Shown here: one piece after another, positions 1 to 7,988 of the stretch
Numbering within the stretch: position 1 is the stretch's first letter
Layout: each line of letters starts with the position of its first letter
NCBI GenBank assembly: GCA_018970765.1
Contig: JAGWVT010000014.1
Coordinates: forward strand, 1-45,569
Direction: 5' to 3'
Source of the DNA: Actinomycetales bacterium
Lineage (GTDB): Bacteria > Actinomycetota > Actinomycetes > S36-B12
DNA: 45,569 nucleotides
The notes under the pieces: generated by a model
What the model was told of the DNA's origin: nothing
The model's input: the letters and a program-made list of their open reading frames with translations, nothing else
Database searches by the model: none
Translations under genes and position numbers: made by a program

Positions 1-53
1 CCCACCATGCTTTGGGCCCGATGCTGCATGTATACCCACCCCCCAGAGAGCAA
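1..53. repeat. 53-bp tandem repeat unit at the left end
   Basis: This unit starts CCCACCATGC, then GATGCT, TATAC, a C6 run and AGAGAGCAA. It matches, with substitutions and a one-base shift of the internal blocks, two further 53-bp units at the right end (45464-45516 and 45517-45569). Joining the ends puts all three in uninterrupted tandem. Because 53 is not a multiple of three and the frame shifts between units, the constraint is on DNA and not on protein. Packaging site or tandem late promoters (a TATAC at nearly the same place in each unit) are both reasonable inferences. Confidence 0.85.
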
Positions 54-120
54 CAGGTCTTGCCAGTGGCGTGGCGCTACGGTAGGGTTGCGGGAGCCGC
101 AGTGACGGCAGAGGTGGCAT

Positions 121-501
121 ATGGGCGCAGTGAGGACGATGGGACGGCGACGGTTGGAGCGGGAGCGGCGCAACGCGCAACTGCAAAAAACATTGAGTTT
201 TTATTTTAACCGAGCACGGATTCGAGCAAACGAGGTGTTGGAGTTGCAGGGCCGCGTGCGTGAGTTGCAGGCGTTGCTAGCGGACCCAGAGGGAACGATT
301 CAGCGGGGGCTGAACGAGCGGTATCGGAACGACATGAGGCAGCGGGAGTTGGAGCACCATGCGTCATGGGACGCGGAAGTGGTGGTGCACAAGATGGCGG
401 CTGCGCGGTGGATGCGTGGGCAGGCGTCTGCGGTGGCGACGGTAGCGGGGGACTTGGCGGTGGCGGCAGAGATTGAGGCGTTGCCGTTGGTGCCCGAGTG
501 A
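121..501 (+). CDS. Small basic/coiled-coil protein, first gene of the late operon
   Basis: A protein of 126 residues with an Arg-rich N-terminus (RRRLERERR near residue 10), a predicted helical middle (VLELQGRVRELQALL) and an Ala/Val-rich end. I do not recognise a family. A GAGGTGG ribosome-binding site lies 4 bases before the ATG; an in-frame ATG at 139 is an alternative start. Its GTGA overlap with the next gene and position between the terminal repeats and terL suggest a packaging or DNA-binding role, but that is context only. The 67 bases between the terminal repeat and this gene hold no obvious promoter apart from the repeats themselves. Confidence 0.7.
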   Translation: MGAVRTMGRRRLERERRNAQLQKTLSFYFNRARIRANEVLELQGRVRELQALLADPEGTIQRGLNERYRNDMRQRELEHHASWDAEVVVHKMAAARWMRGQASAVATVAGDLAVAAEIEALPLVPE

Positions 502-824
502 AGCCGTGCGCGACGCCGTTGTGTGACGGAGAGGCCAAGCGGGCTGCGATGTGCCGGCGTTGTCGTGAGCGGGCTCGAGAGCAGACGCCTGAGAGGAAGG
601 CGTGGGCGACGAAGTACCGGAAGACGAAGAGGTACCGGGAGTTGCATCGGCGGGCGAGCCAGGACTACCGGGATGCAGGGAAGGTGCAGCGGGGGGAGTG
701 CGTGGATTGCGGCGGGGCGACGAACGACACGAGGGCGTTGCGGTGCTTGGCGTGTTATCGGGCGCGGGTGTTGCCGGCAGCGAGTCGGCGAGGGTTGATA
801 GCGATTCACGGGAGGCCGGTATGA
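498..824 (+). CDS. Small zinc-ribbon protein
   Basis: The 108-residue product starts at a GTG that overlaps the previous stop (GTGA). It has an N-terminal pair C4/C9 with C19-x2-C22 and a C-terminal pair C66-x2-C69 with C82-x2-C85, separated by a very basic, Tyr/Arg-rich helix (residues 38-62). This is a two-half zinc-binding layout resembling treble-clef or HNH-like phage proteins, but no catalytic His-Asn-His is visible, so a nuclease role is not supported. Tight coupling on both sides supports it being a real gene of the packaging-proximal operon. Confidence 0.65.
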   Translation: MKPCATPLCDGEAKRAAMCRRCRERAREQTPERKAWATKYRKTKRYRELHRRASQDYRDAGKVQRGECVDCGGATNDTRALRCLACYRARVLPAASRRGLIAIHGRPV

Positions 825-1135
825 GGGAGGAGTTGCTGGCGCTGAAGACGCGGCTGGAGCAGTTGCGCTGGGAGGGGAAGACGGACGAGGACATCGACGC
901 TGCGTACTGGACGGTGGATCGGGCGCTGGAGGGGCGCGGGTGGGGGACGCCGACTGCGGCGCTGGAGTACGGGCGCGAGGTGGTGGCGCGGTACGACCAG
1001 GCGTTGCGGAAGAAGGTGGAGTTGCAGACGCGAGCGCTGACGAAGGAGGAGCACGACGCGCTGCTGGCGTCGGATGCGCCGAAGTCGGTGTCGCGCGAGG
1101 ATTATGAGCGCATGATGCGGGAGGCGCAGGAATGA
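821..1135 (+). CDS. Hypothetical acidic helical protein
   Basis: The start is the ATG at 821, because a GGAGG lies 5 bases before it and it makes an ATGA overlap with the upstream stop; longer in-frame extensions have no such support. The product is 104 residues, charged and mostly helical. Its C-terminus (SREDYERMMREAQ) closely resembles a segment in the next gene product (SPEEYREMMRAQMEEA), suggesting a shared short binding motif or a diverged duplication. No family is recognised. Confidence 0.7.
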   Translation: MREELLALKTRLEQLRWEGKTDEDIDAAYWTVDRALEGRGWGTPTAALEYGREVVARYDQALRKKVELQTRALTKEEHDALLASDAPKSVSREDYERMMREAQE

Positions 1136-1497
1136 CTTGGTTTAAGAGTGTGTGGCGTCGGTTTTTCACTTGGGTTGCGTCATGGTTTGTAGAGCCGCCG
1201 CGTGAGCCGCCCAAGCCGCGTTGGGACGAGTCGGCGCAGGATTTGATCAGCCTTGCGCGCAGGGTGAAAGAGGCGCGATGGAAGGACATTCCAGATCCCA
1301 AGAGCGTTAACCACATTTCGCCGGAAGAGTACCGGGAGATGATGCGAGCGCAGATGGAAGAGGCGACTGATGAGTCGTTGCCGCCGCGTGTTCATCGCAG
1401 CGCCTCGTTTAGGCATTGCATGGATGCGGTAGAGCGCGACAGAAAGGCTGCAATGGAGGCGCAAAAACAGCCGCTGACGCTCAAGGTTCAGAAATGA
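1132..1497 (+). CDS. Hypothetical protein with amphipathic, Trp-rich N-terminus
   Basis: The product has 121 residues and starts by ATGA overlap with the upstream gene. Its first 20 residues are rich in Trp, Phe and basic residues (WFKSVWRRFFTWVASWF), which could be a membrane-associating amphipathic helix. The middle carries the PEEYREMMRAQ motif also seen at the end of the upstream protein. It abuts terL with another ATGA overlap, so it is translationally coupled to the packaging motor. Function unknown. Confidence 0.7.
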   Translation: MTWFKSVWRRFFTWVASWFVEPPREPPKPRWDESAQDLISLARRVKEARWKDIPDPKSVNHISPEEYREMMRAQMEEATDESLPPRVHRSASFRHCMDAVERDRKAAMEAQKQPLTLKVQK

Positions 1498-2999
1498 CCA
1501 AGGAAGAACTCGACCGCTTGATCGCCAAGATGACGCCGACTGAAAAGTCGGAGTTCTTTGCCTTGATTGCGGCTGAGAAGAAAGAGCCGGTGTTCAAGGA
1601 CGTGGCGTTCAAGGCGCAGACGGCGTTCTTGGAAGATCAGGCGCGCATGAAGGTGGTGTTGTGTACTCGCCGCTCGGGCAAGTCGTACGGCGCCGGCCTG
1701 ATGCTGATGCGCGATGCGTATGAGACACCCAACGTGTCGTGCTTGTACGTGGCGCTGACGCGAGCGTCCGCCAAGCGGATCATGTGGAAGGACGTGCTGA
1801 AGACGATTGATCGTGAGCAGGCGCTTGGGTGCCGGTTCAACGAGACTGAGTTGTCGGTGACGTTGCCCAACGGGAGCATGATCTACCTCCTTGGCATGGA
1901 CGCGGACGAGCAGGAAAAGGACAAGGCGCTCGGTCAGAAGTTCAAGAGCGTGGTGATCGACGAGGCGGCGTCCTACGGCGTGGATTTGCACGAGATGGTG
2001 TACGGCATCTTGAAGCCGGCGACGGCGGATTATCGCGGCACGATTGCGATGATCGGAACGCCGGGAAACATGAAGCGCGGGCTGTTCTACGACTTGACGA
2101 AGGGCCAGGTTCCCGGCGAGGCGGGTCGCTGGGAGAAGATGGGTTGGAGCGGCCATCGGTGGACGGCGTTTGATAATCCGCACATGGCGGACAAGTGGAA
2201 GGCAGAGATTGAGGATTTGAAGCTGGCAAACCCGCTGATTGAGGAAACGCCGCTGTTCCAGCAGCACTACCTCGGCAAGTGGGTGATCGACGACAGCAAC
2301 CTCGTGTACCGTTTTGACTACGAGAAGAACACGTTTGACGAGTTGCCGCCGATCACGAAGAAGGGGCGCTGGCACTATGTGCTGGGGATCGACCTCGGGT
2401 TCAACGATCCGACTGCGTGGGTGGTGTGCGCGTATCACGACAGCGACCGGACCCTGTATGTGCTCGGGGCGCACAAGAAGGAGAAGTGTGACATCACCGA
2501 GGTCGCGGACCAGACGCGGAAGCTGATGGGACGCTTTGACTTTGACCGGATTGTGATCGACAACGCGAACAAGCAGGCGGTCGAGGAGATGCGGCGTCGG
2601 CACGACATCCCGCTTGTGGGCGCAGAGAAGGCGGGCAAGGCCGACTTCATGGAACTGATGAACGGCGACTTTGTGAGCGCGCGGATCAAGCTGCACAAGA
2701 AGGCCGCTGCGCCGCTGATTGACGAGTACTCGCAACTGATCTGGGACGACCGGAGCCAGAGGCGCGAGGAGCATCCTGGGTGCGCCAACCACTGCACGGA
2801 TGCGGCGCTGTACGCATGGAGGCACTGCTACGCCTACCTGTCGGACATGAGGCAGGACAACGGGTTACGCTACGGCAAGAGCGAGGATGAGTGGATGCTG
2901 TTGCAGGAGGAGCAGGAGTTGGAGCGACTGCTGCAAGAGAAGCGGAACATGGAAGCGGAGATTGAGTTGTACGGCGATCCGCTGGATCGGCTGAATTGA
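1494..2999 (+). CDS. terL: Terminase large subunit (DNA-packaging ATPase/nuclease)
   Basis: A 501-residue motor that pumps DNA into the procapsid and cuts the concatemer. From the ATG at 1494 (ATGA overlap) the sequence shows a Walker A-like CTRRSGKS at residues 57-64, Walker B VVIDEA at 153-158, a coupling motif (MIGTPG) near 186-191, and the RNase H-like nuclease aspartates at D300 (GID), D356 (VIDNAN) and D436 (HCTDAA). This is the full ATPase-nuclease order of tailed-phage TerL. The longer upstream reading frame is rejected because the coupled ATG fits better. The small subunit is far away at 42667-43080, close only if the ends are joined. Confidence 0.97.
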   Translation: MTKEELDRLIAKMTPTEKSEFFALIAAEKKEPVFKDVAFKAQTAFLEDQARMKVVLCTRRSGKSYGAGLMLMRDAYETPNVSCLYVALTRASAKRIMWKDVLKTIDREQALGCRFNETELSVTLPNGSMIYLLGMDADEQEKDKALGQKFKSVVIDEAASYGVDLHEMVYGILKPATADYRGTIAMIGTPGNMKRGLFYDLTKGQVPGEAGRWEKMGWSGHRWTAFDNPHMADKWKAEIEDLKLANPLIEETPLFQQHYLGKWVIDDSNLVYRFDYEKNTFDELPPITKKGRWHYVLGIDLGFNDPTAWVVCAYHDSDRTLYVLGAHKKEKCDITEVADQTRKLMGRFDFDRIVIDNANKQAVEEMRRRHDIPLVGAEKAGKADFMELMNGDFVSARIKLHKKAAAPLIDEYSQLIWDDRSQRREEHPGCANHCTDAALYAWRHCYAYLSDMRQDNGLRYGKSEDEWMLLQEEQELERLLQEKRNMEAEIELYGDPLDRLN

Positions 3000-3074
3000 T
3001 GGGGCGTCGTCTAGATGGCAGGACAGCGGACTTTGACTCCGCGAACCTTGGTTCAAATCCAAGCGCCCCAACCA
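3000..3074 (+). tRNA. tRNA-Gln (anticodon UUG)
   Basis: The gene begins one base after the terL stop. It folds as a standard cloverleaf: acceptor TGGGGCG/CGCCCCA, 3-bp D stem GTC/GAC, anticodon stem GCGGA/TCCGC with loop CTTTGAC (anticodon TTG), and T stem CTTGG/CCAAG with TTCAAAT loop. Discriminator A is at 3071 and CCA is encoded at 3072-3074. It reads CAA, a codon likely to be minor in a GC-rich host. It must be processed out of the late polycistronic transcript. Confidence 0.96.
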
Positions 3075-3127
3075 GATCCTTGATTGTCAAGCAGTAGTCT
3101 TATACCGTCGCCGCGATTGGAGGCCGC

Positions 3128-3397
3128 TTGGATCAGCATCAGGTCGAGAAGTGGGTGGGGTTCATGCGTGAGCATGGACTGAAGAAGCTGTCCATCGGCG
3201 TCCTTGAGATTGAACTCGGTGCGCCTCCAGCGTCCCAATCAAAACCAGTGGAGCCTATGGCCCAGCAGGGTGCGTTTGAAGGTGGCGCCGAGTCCTATTG
3301 CGGTTGCGGTCACCAGTGGATTGAGCACAGTGACTCCGGTTGCCTGATGGGTTGCTCGCACGGGCTTTGCGTGAAGCAGGAGGCTATCCGTGAGTGA
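3128..3397 (+). CDS. Small Cys-rich protein
   Basis: The best start is the TTG at 3128, 4 bases after GGAGG; an internal ATG at 3170 is possible. The product is 89 residues with an N-terminal helical half and a C-terminal cluster CGCGHQWIEH...C..GC..GLC, with enough Cys/His for one or two metal sites. Such short Cys/His proteins are common in phage structural clusters, but no specific function is known to me. It overlaps the next gene by 8 bases. Confidence 0.65.
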   Translation: MDQHQVEKWVGFMREHGLKKLSIGVLEIELGAPPASQSKPVEPMAQQGAFEGGAESYCGCGHQWIEHSDSGCLMGCSHGLCVKQEAIRE

Positions 3398-3719
3398 CGA
3401 TGTGAAGCAGGGCGAGGACGCGATGACCGAAGAGGAGCAGGCGCGAGCCAACTCCCGCGAGCATCTGTGGCGCGCTGCGATGTGGGCCGGGTTTGCTCAC
3501 GCTGAAGAGGTGGTTGCGGCGCTCAAGGCTGGACAGCGACCGTGGTTCAACGAGCTTGCGCCCTTGAACGTCAACGAGCGCGTGTTCGTGATGACCCAGA
3601 TCTGCAAGTACTTCTTCCCTGAGATGACCGGCGAGAACGAGATCAAGGCCGTGAAGATGCTGGGAAAGCTCTACGGCGTGAAGCGCACGACGCGCATGGA
3701 GCGACGCTATGCCCATTGA
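3390..3719 (+). CDS. Hypothetical protein upstream of the portal
   Basis: A 109-residue protein starting at GTG 3390 with an AGGAGG site about 6 bases upstream. It is helical, with an acidic N-terminus, a middle part APLNVNERVFVMTQICKYFFP and a basic tail. It overlaps the portal start by 11 bases, indicating translational coupling. Position suggests a head-assembly or packaging accessory role. I do not recognise a family. Confidence 0.7.
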   Translation: MSDDVKQGEDAMTEEEQARANSREHLWRAAMWAGFAHAEEVVAALKAGQRPWFNELAPLNVNERVFVMTQICKYFFPEMTGENEIKAVKMLGKLYGVKRTTRMERRYAH

Positions 3720-5601
3720 ATTTCGGGACTTCACGATTGGCGGCGAACGCTCTGGTGTGCCGGAAAAGTTGCCGGACAACAAGGAGCGTCGTTGGTGGAT
3801 GCTCAAGGGTTCCGATGCCGCTGACGTGATCAGCGGGACGCTGAACCTGATCCGCGATGCGCAGTCGTTCCGGGCGACGCAGTGGATCGTGAGCGCACGT
3901 CTGTACGGCAACCTGGCGCCGACGACGCTGGCGGGCGTCTCGTTCAGCAAGATTGCGGCGCAGCAGCCGGCGCTGCGTGATCGCATCTCTTACAACCTCG
4001 TGCAGAGCGTGGTGGACACGGTGTGCGCCAAGGTGACGCGCAACCGGCCCAAGCCGCTGTTTCTCACGAGTGGCGGCGACTACAAGAAGCAGCGTGAAGC
4101 CAAGAAGATGAACGCCTTCTTGGATGGCGTCTTCTACGAGAACTCGACGCACGACATCGGCATGCAGGTGTTCCGCGACGCCTCTGTGTGGGGCGACGGC
4201 TTCATCCATGTGTTTGCCAAGGGCGACCGCGTTTGCCACGAGCGCGTGATGTCTAGCGAGATCTTCGTCGACGACGTGGAGTCGCTGTACGGCCAGCCGC
4301 GCCAGATGCACCGCGTGAAGCAGGTAGACCGTCAGGTGCTGTTCGACATGTTCCCTGACGACGCGGACGTGATTGGCGGCGCCAAGCCCTCGAGGACGGA
4401 GGAGGCCGGCCGCAGCATCGTGGCCGACATGATCACCGTGCGCGAGTCGTGGCATTTGCCCAGCGGTCCCGGCGCGGATGACGGCAAGCACTGCATCACC
4501 ATCGACGGCGCGGTGCTGGGCGAGATGGAGCCTTGGCCGCACTCGTTCTTCCCGTTTGCCCGCTGCCAGTGGTCGCCGCGTCTGTACGGTTACTGGGGCC
4601 AGGGTCTGGCGGAGCAGCTTCAGAACATCCAGTTGGAGATCAACAAGCTCCTGTGGGTGATCCAGCGCAGCTTCCACCTCGCCGGCTCGTTCAAGGTGTT
4701 CATCGAGAACGGCAGCAAGGTGGTCAAGGAGCATCTGAACAACGACGTGGGCAGCATCATCAACTACACTGGGACGCCGCCGCAGTATGTGGTGCCCCCG
4801 ATTGTGGCGCCCGAGGTGTTCAGCCACCTCCAGAACCTGATCAACAAGGGATACGAACAGGCCGGCGTGTCGCAGCTTGCGGCGTCGTCGCTGAAGCCGG
4901 AAGGCTTGAACAGCGGTCGCGCCATTCGCGAGTACAACGACATCCAGACGGATCGCCTGCACGTTCCGGCCAAGAGCTACGAGCAGATGTTCATGGACGT
5001 GGCGCGGCTGTCGATTGAGGTCGTGAAGATGATCGCCGCCGAGGACAAGGGCTATGAGGTCCGCGTCCCCGGTCGCAAGGCGGTCCAGATGATTGAGTGG
5101 AAGGACATCAAGCTGTCTGACGAGGACTATGTGATGCAGTGCTACCCCGTGTCGTCGCTGCCGAGCGACCCTGCGGGGCGATTGCAGACGATCCAAGAGT
5201 ACGCGCAGGCGGGCTTCCTGTCGCCGCGCCAGGCTCGCCGTCTGCTGGACTTCCCTGACCTTGATCAGGTGGAGTCGCTGGCGAATGCGGAAGAGGACTA
5301 CCTCACGATGGTCTTTGACAAGATTGTCGATGATGGCGACTACACCTCGCCGGACCCGTTGGACGACTTGCAGTTGTCGAAGCAGTTGTGCCTTGAGTAC
5401 TACGCCAAGGGAAAGGCGAACAACCTGCGCGAGGACCGGCTGGAGTTGCTGCGCCGCTACCTCGAGCAGATCAACGAGATTGAGCAGGCGATGATGCCGC
5501 CGCCTCCGATGCTTCCGATGCCGGGAGCGACCGGAGCGCCGCTGGCGCCGCCGATGCCGATGCAGGCTAGCGATCTTGTACCGAATGTCCCGGTACAGTA
5601 A
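3709..5601 (+). CDS. Portal protein
   Basis: A 630-residue protein expected to form the dodecameric ring through which TerL moves DNA. Evidence: its place right after terL and before a scaffold-like gene and the capsid gene; its length, typical for podovirus portals; and portal-like segments such as RARQWSP-like 'FARCQWSPRLYGYWGQGLAEQLQNIQ' region (split here for length: FARCQWSPRLYGYW then GQGLAEQLQNIQLEIN) in the middle, corresponding to the stem/wing transition, followed by LNSGRAIREYND. The C-terminus is Met/Pro-rich and probably disordered. Assignment is by context and remembered resemblance; confidence is high because no other gene fits. Confidence 0.9.
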   Translation: MPIEFRDFTIGGERSGVPEKLPDNKERRWWMLKGSDAADVISGTLNLIRDAQSFRATQWIVSARLYGNLAPTTLAGVSFSKIAAQQPALRDRISYNLVQSVVDTVCAKVTRNRPKPLFLTSGGDYKKQREAKKMNAFLDGVFYENSTHDIGMQVFRDASVWGDGFIHVFAKGDRVCHERVMSSEIFVDDVESLYGQPRQMHRVKQVDRQVLFDMFPDDADVIGGAKPSRTEEAGRSIVADMITVRESWHLPSGPGADDGKHCITIDGAVLGEMEPWPHSFFPFARCQWSPRLYGYWGQGLAEQLQNIQLEINKLLWVIQRSFHLAGSFKVFIENGSKVVKEHLNNDVGSIINYTGTPPQYVVPPIVAPEVFSHLQNLINKGYEQAGVSQLAASSLKPEGLNSGRAIREYNDIQTDRLHVPAKSYEQMFMDVARLSIEVVKMIAAEDKGYEVRVPGRKAVQMIEWKDIKLSDEDYVMQCYPVSSLPSDPAGRLQTIQEYAQAGFLSPRQARRLLDFPDLDQVESLANAEEDYLTMVFDKIVDDGDYTSPDPLDDLQLSKQLCLEYYAKGKANNLREDRLELLRRYLEQINEIEQAMMPPPPMLPMPGATGAPLAPPMPMQASDLVPNVPVQ

Positions 5602-5615
5602 CCAAGGAGTGACGC

Positions 5616-6503
5616 ATGGGAGTTGAAGGAGTGATGACGAACATGACCACCGGTACGGTGGGTGGTCCGGTGCCTACGCCTACGGCGGCAGAGGTTCTTG
5701 CACCGCAGCAGGAGGCCGCGCCGGTTGAGACGCCTGCGCCTGTGGAGGAGAAGCCTGCGCCGCCAAGGGCTGATCGCTTTGCGATGCTGGCACGCAAGGA
5801 GCAGGATCTTTACCGCAAGCAGCAGGCGGTGAAGCAGCAGCAGGCGGCTATTGCCGCTCAGGCCGAGCAGATCCGCGCGTTTGAGCAGGCCAAGAAGCAG
5901 GCGCTGCTGAATCCGCTCGACGCGCTGAAGCAGCTTGGCCTGACCTACGAACAGTTGACCGAGTATGTGCTGAACGACAACAAGCCGACGCCGAATGCCG
6001 AGGTGCAGTCGGTGCGTCAGGAGCTTGAGGAGTTCAAGCGCCAGGCTCGCGAGGAGCAGGAGCGCATTCTGGAGCAGCAGCGGGAGATGCAGACCCGCGA
6101 GCAGCAGCAGATCATTGAGCAGTTCCGCTCCGAGGTGAATGAGTACGTTGAACAGCACGCTGAGAATTATGAGTTGACAAACCTTTACGGTGGTGCTCAC
6201 CTTGTATCCGAGGTTATCGAAGAGCATTTCCGCCAGACCCAAAAGCTGCTGACGATTCCGGAAGCGGCGAAGCTGGTGGAGGAGCACTACGAAGACCTTG
6301 CTCGCAAGAGCCTAGCGACCAAGAAGTTTGCAGCGACACAGCAGAAAGCGGCCTCACCGCAGGAGACGGTGGCGGCGCCGGCACCCAGGATGGGTCCGAC
6401 GCTTTCCAACGACCTGACGGCGAGTGTGGCGGCGAGCCCGAAGTCACAGCGCACAGACGCTGATCGGATCGCGGCAGCACTTGCTCGGCTCGAGGGACGG
6501 TAA
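5616..6503 (+). CDS. Probable scaffolding protein
   Basis: A 295-residue protein with a Pro/Ala-rich N-terminus, a long Gln/Glu-rich coiled coil (about residues 50-190, with runs such as QQAVKQQQAAIAAQAEQ) and a low-complexity C-terminus ending in a basic helix. Between portal and capsid genes, this composition is the hallmark of a tailed-phage scaffold that directs procapsid assembly and is then released. A GGAG site precedes ATG 5616; an ATG at 5634 is an alternative. No protease motif is seen. Confidence 0.8.
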   Translation: MGVEGVMTNMTTGTVGGPVPTPTAAEVLAPQQEAAPVETPAPVEEKPAPPRADRFAMLARKEQDLYRKQQAVKQQQAAIAAQAEQIRAFEQAKKQALLNPLDALKQLGLTYEQLTEYVLNDNKPTPNAEVQSVRQELEEFKRQAREEQERILEQQREMQTREQQQIIEQFRSEVNEYVEQHAENYELTNLYGGAHLVSEVIEEHFRQTQKLLTIPEAAKLVEEHYEDLARKSLATKKFAATQQKAASPQETVAAPAPRMGPTLSNDLTASVAASPKSQRTDADRIAAALARLEGR

Positions 6504-6633
6504 CCGCGCGAACGGCAGCGACGCTAGAACGCACCCTTTAACAACCGACTGCTAACTCTCCGCTGGTAGCGCATGGCGCGCTCGACGCGGATTTGCGGAC
6601 GCGCATGAGGCGCTGTCTGCGGTAGGTACTCAC
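6504..6633 (+). promoter_or_regulatory. Intergenic leader before the capsid gene
   Basis: This 130-bp gap is long for such a packed operon. It holds several short GC-rich inverted repeats (for example AGCGC...GCGCT around 6566-6580) but no convincing -35/-10 pair. A structured leader or processing site that boosts capsid translation is plausible; I see no coding potential. Confidence 0.3.
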
Positions 6634-7920
6634 ATGGCTTGGCCTTCTGCTGGTACTCCCCCCACCCCGGCTCTTAATCAGGTCGGTGGCCCCTCGTTCT
6701 CGTTCGACCTTGGTGCGGCTAACGCGGCCCTCAAGGAGCTCTACGACGACCAGAAGATCGCGAACCTGGTCTACAAGAACAACCCGTTCCTCGCAATGGT
6801 TCCGAAGATGGAGGAGTTCGGCGGCAAGTATATGCCGATCCCCCTGATCGTGAACACCTCGCAGGGCCGCAGCGCCGGCTTCAGCTACGCGCAAGGCAAC
6901 CAGACCGCTGCTACGGTGGAGTCGTTCGCTCTGACCCGCGTTGCCAACTACAGCATCGCGCAGATCGACAACCAGACGATGCTCGCCAGCAAGACGGACA
7001 AGATGGCGTTCATCAACGGCGCGACCGTCGTGATCGACGGCGCGATCCGCGCCCTGACCAACTCGCTTGCCACGCAGCTTTTCCGCGATGGTTCGGGTGC
7101 GCTTAGCACCATCGGCAACATCAGCGGCCTGACGCCTGGCGTCGTGACGCTGGCGAACGCCTCGGACGTGGTGAACTTTGAGGTCAACATGACGCTGCGC
7201 GCGGTTTCGCCCGCTGGCGTTGACCGTGGCTCGTCGGGCTGGGTGATCGCCGTCAACCGCACGACCGGCGTTGTGACCGTTTCGGCCACCACGATGGGCA
7301 GCACCGCTGGTAACCCTGCCGCTTGGCAGATTGGTGACTCGCTCGTCGTGCAGGGCGATCAGGGTCTTGCGCTCAAGGGTCTTGCGGCGTGGGTTCCGAC
7401 GACTGCTCCGACGACCGGCGATAACTTCTTTGGCGTTGACCGCTCGGTGGACCCGACCCGCCTCGGCGGCGTGCGCTTCAACGGCTCGTCGGAGTCGATT
7501 GAGGAGGCCGTGATCGACGCCTCGCTCCTCGTCGCTCGTGAAGGCGGCACGCCGGACGTGTGCATTATGAACTTTGCCTCCTACGCCGCGCTTGAGAAGT
7601 CGCTCGGCGCGAAGGCGCAGTACATCTCGTTCGACGGGCCGGCGAAGCTCTACTACCCCGGCATCCTGATCAACGGCGCCGCTGGGCAGATCAAGGTCTT
7701 CCCTGACCGCTCCTGCCCCGCCAAGACCGCGTACCTCCTCCAGATGGACACCTGGAAGCTGTACTCGCTCGGGCCGGCGCCCCACATCGCCAAGTACGCG
7801 GACGGGCTCGAGATGCTCCGCGTGTACAACAGCGACGCCGCTGAGCTTCGCGTCGTCAGCTACGCCAACCTCGGCTGCAACGCCCCCGGCTTCAACGCCG
7901 TCGTGCAGCTCGGCGCCTAA
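6634..7920 (+). CDS. Major capsid protein
   Basis: A 428-residue protein, the expected shell subunit with an HK97-type fold. It follows the scaffold gene and is followed by a strong hairpin and small head genes, the usual order. The N-terminus contains ALKELYDDQKIANLVYKNNPFLAMVPK, here the region of residues 27-54, resembling the N-arm of coat proteins from uncultured podoviruses. The centre is rich in small beta-forming residues, and the C-terminus (SYANLGCNAPGFNAVVQLGA) is typical of a coat protein ending in a surface strand. Codon use is strongly C/G-ending, consistent with a very highly expressed gene. Fold is inferred, not shown. Confidence 0.88.
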   Translation: MAWPSAGTPPTPALNQVGGPSFSFDLGAANAALKELYDDQKIANLVYKNNPFLAMVPKMEEFGGKYMPIPLIVNTSQGRSAGFSYAQGNQTAATVESFALTRVANYSIAQIDNQTMLASKTDKMAFINGATVVIDGAIRALTNSLATQLFRDGSGALSTIGNISGLTPGVVTLANASDVVNFEVNMTLRAVSPAGVDRGSSGWVIAVNRTTGVVTVSATTMGSTAGNPAAWQIGDSLVVQGDQGLALKGLAAWVPTTAPTTGDNFFGVDRSVDPTRLGGVRFNGSSESIEEAVIDASLLVAREGGTPDVCIMNFASYAALEKSLGAKAQYISFDGPAKLYYPGILINGAAGQIKVFPDRSCPAKTAYLLQMDTWKLYSLGPAPHIAKYADGLEMLRVYNSDAAELRVVSYANLGCNAPGFNAVVQLGA

Positions 7921-7933
7921 CAACTCACTAGGC

Positions 7934-7969
7934 AAGGGGCGGCTCTGGCGTTCGCTGGAGTCGCCCTTT
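7934..7969 (+). terminator. Hairpin after the capsid gene, probable partial terminator
   Basis: Starting 13 bases after the capsid stop is a near-perfect stem of about 16 bp (arms AAGGGGCGGCTCTGGC and GCTGGAGTCGCCCTTT, G-T pairs allowed) with a 4-base loop; the distal arm ends in TTT. Downstream genes lack a clear promoter, so it probably reduces rather than stops transcription, or protects the 3' end of the capsid message. Confidence 0.7.
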
Positions 7970-7988
7970 GTCCTAACAGGAGGCCAAC

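Noticed and set aside
12-209. 65-codon frame at the left end
   Set aside because: It begins in the terminal repeat, has no ribosome-binding site and overlaps the better-supported gene at 121; the composition looks like noise.
206-1316. Long minus-strand frames opposite the first late genes
   Set aside because: Very Arg/Pro/Ser-rich, without ribosome-binding sites, and antisense to coupled plus-strand genes; typical antisense shadows in GC-rich DNA.
3643-5196. 517-codon minus-strand frame opposite the portal gene
   Set aside because: His/Arg/Val/Leu-rich antisense frame with no motifs; the portal frame has context and protein-like composition.
6168-6190. TTGACA inside the scaffold gene as a capsid promoter
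   Set aside because: No acceptable -10 box lies 16-18 bp downstream; the match is part of coding sequence.
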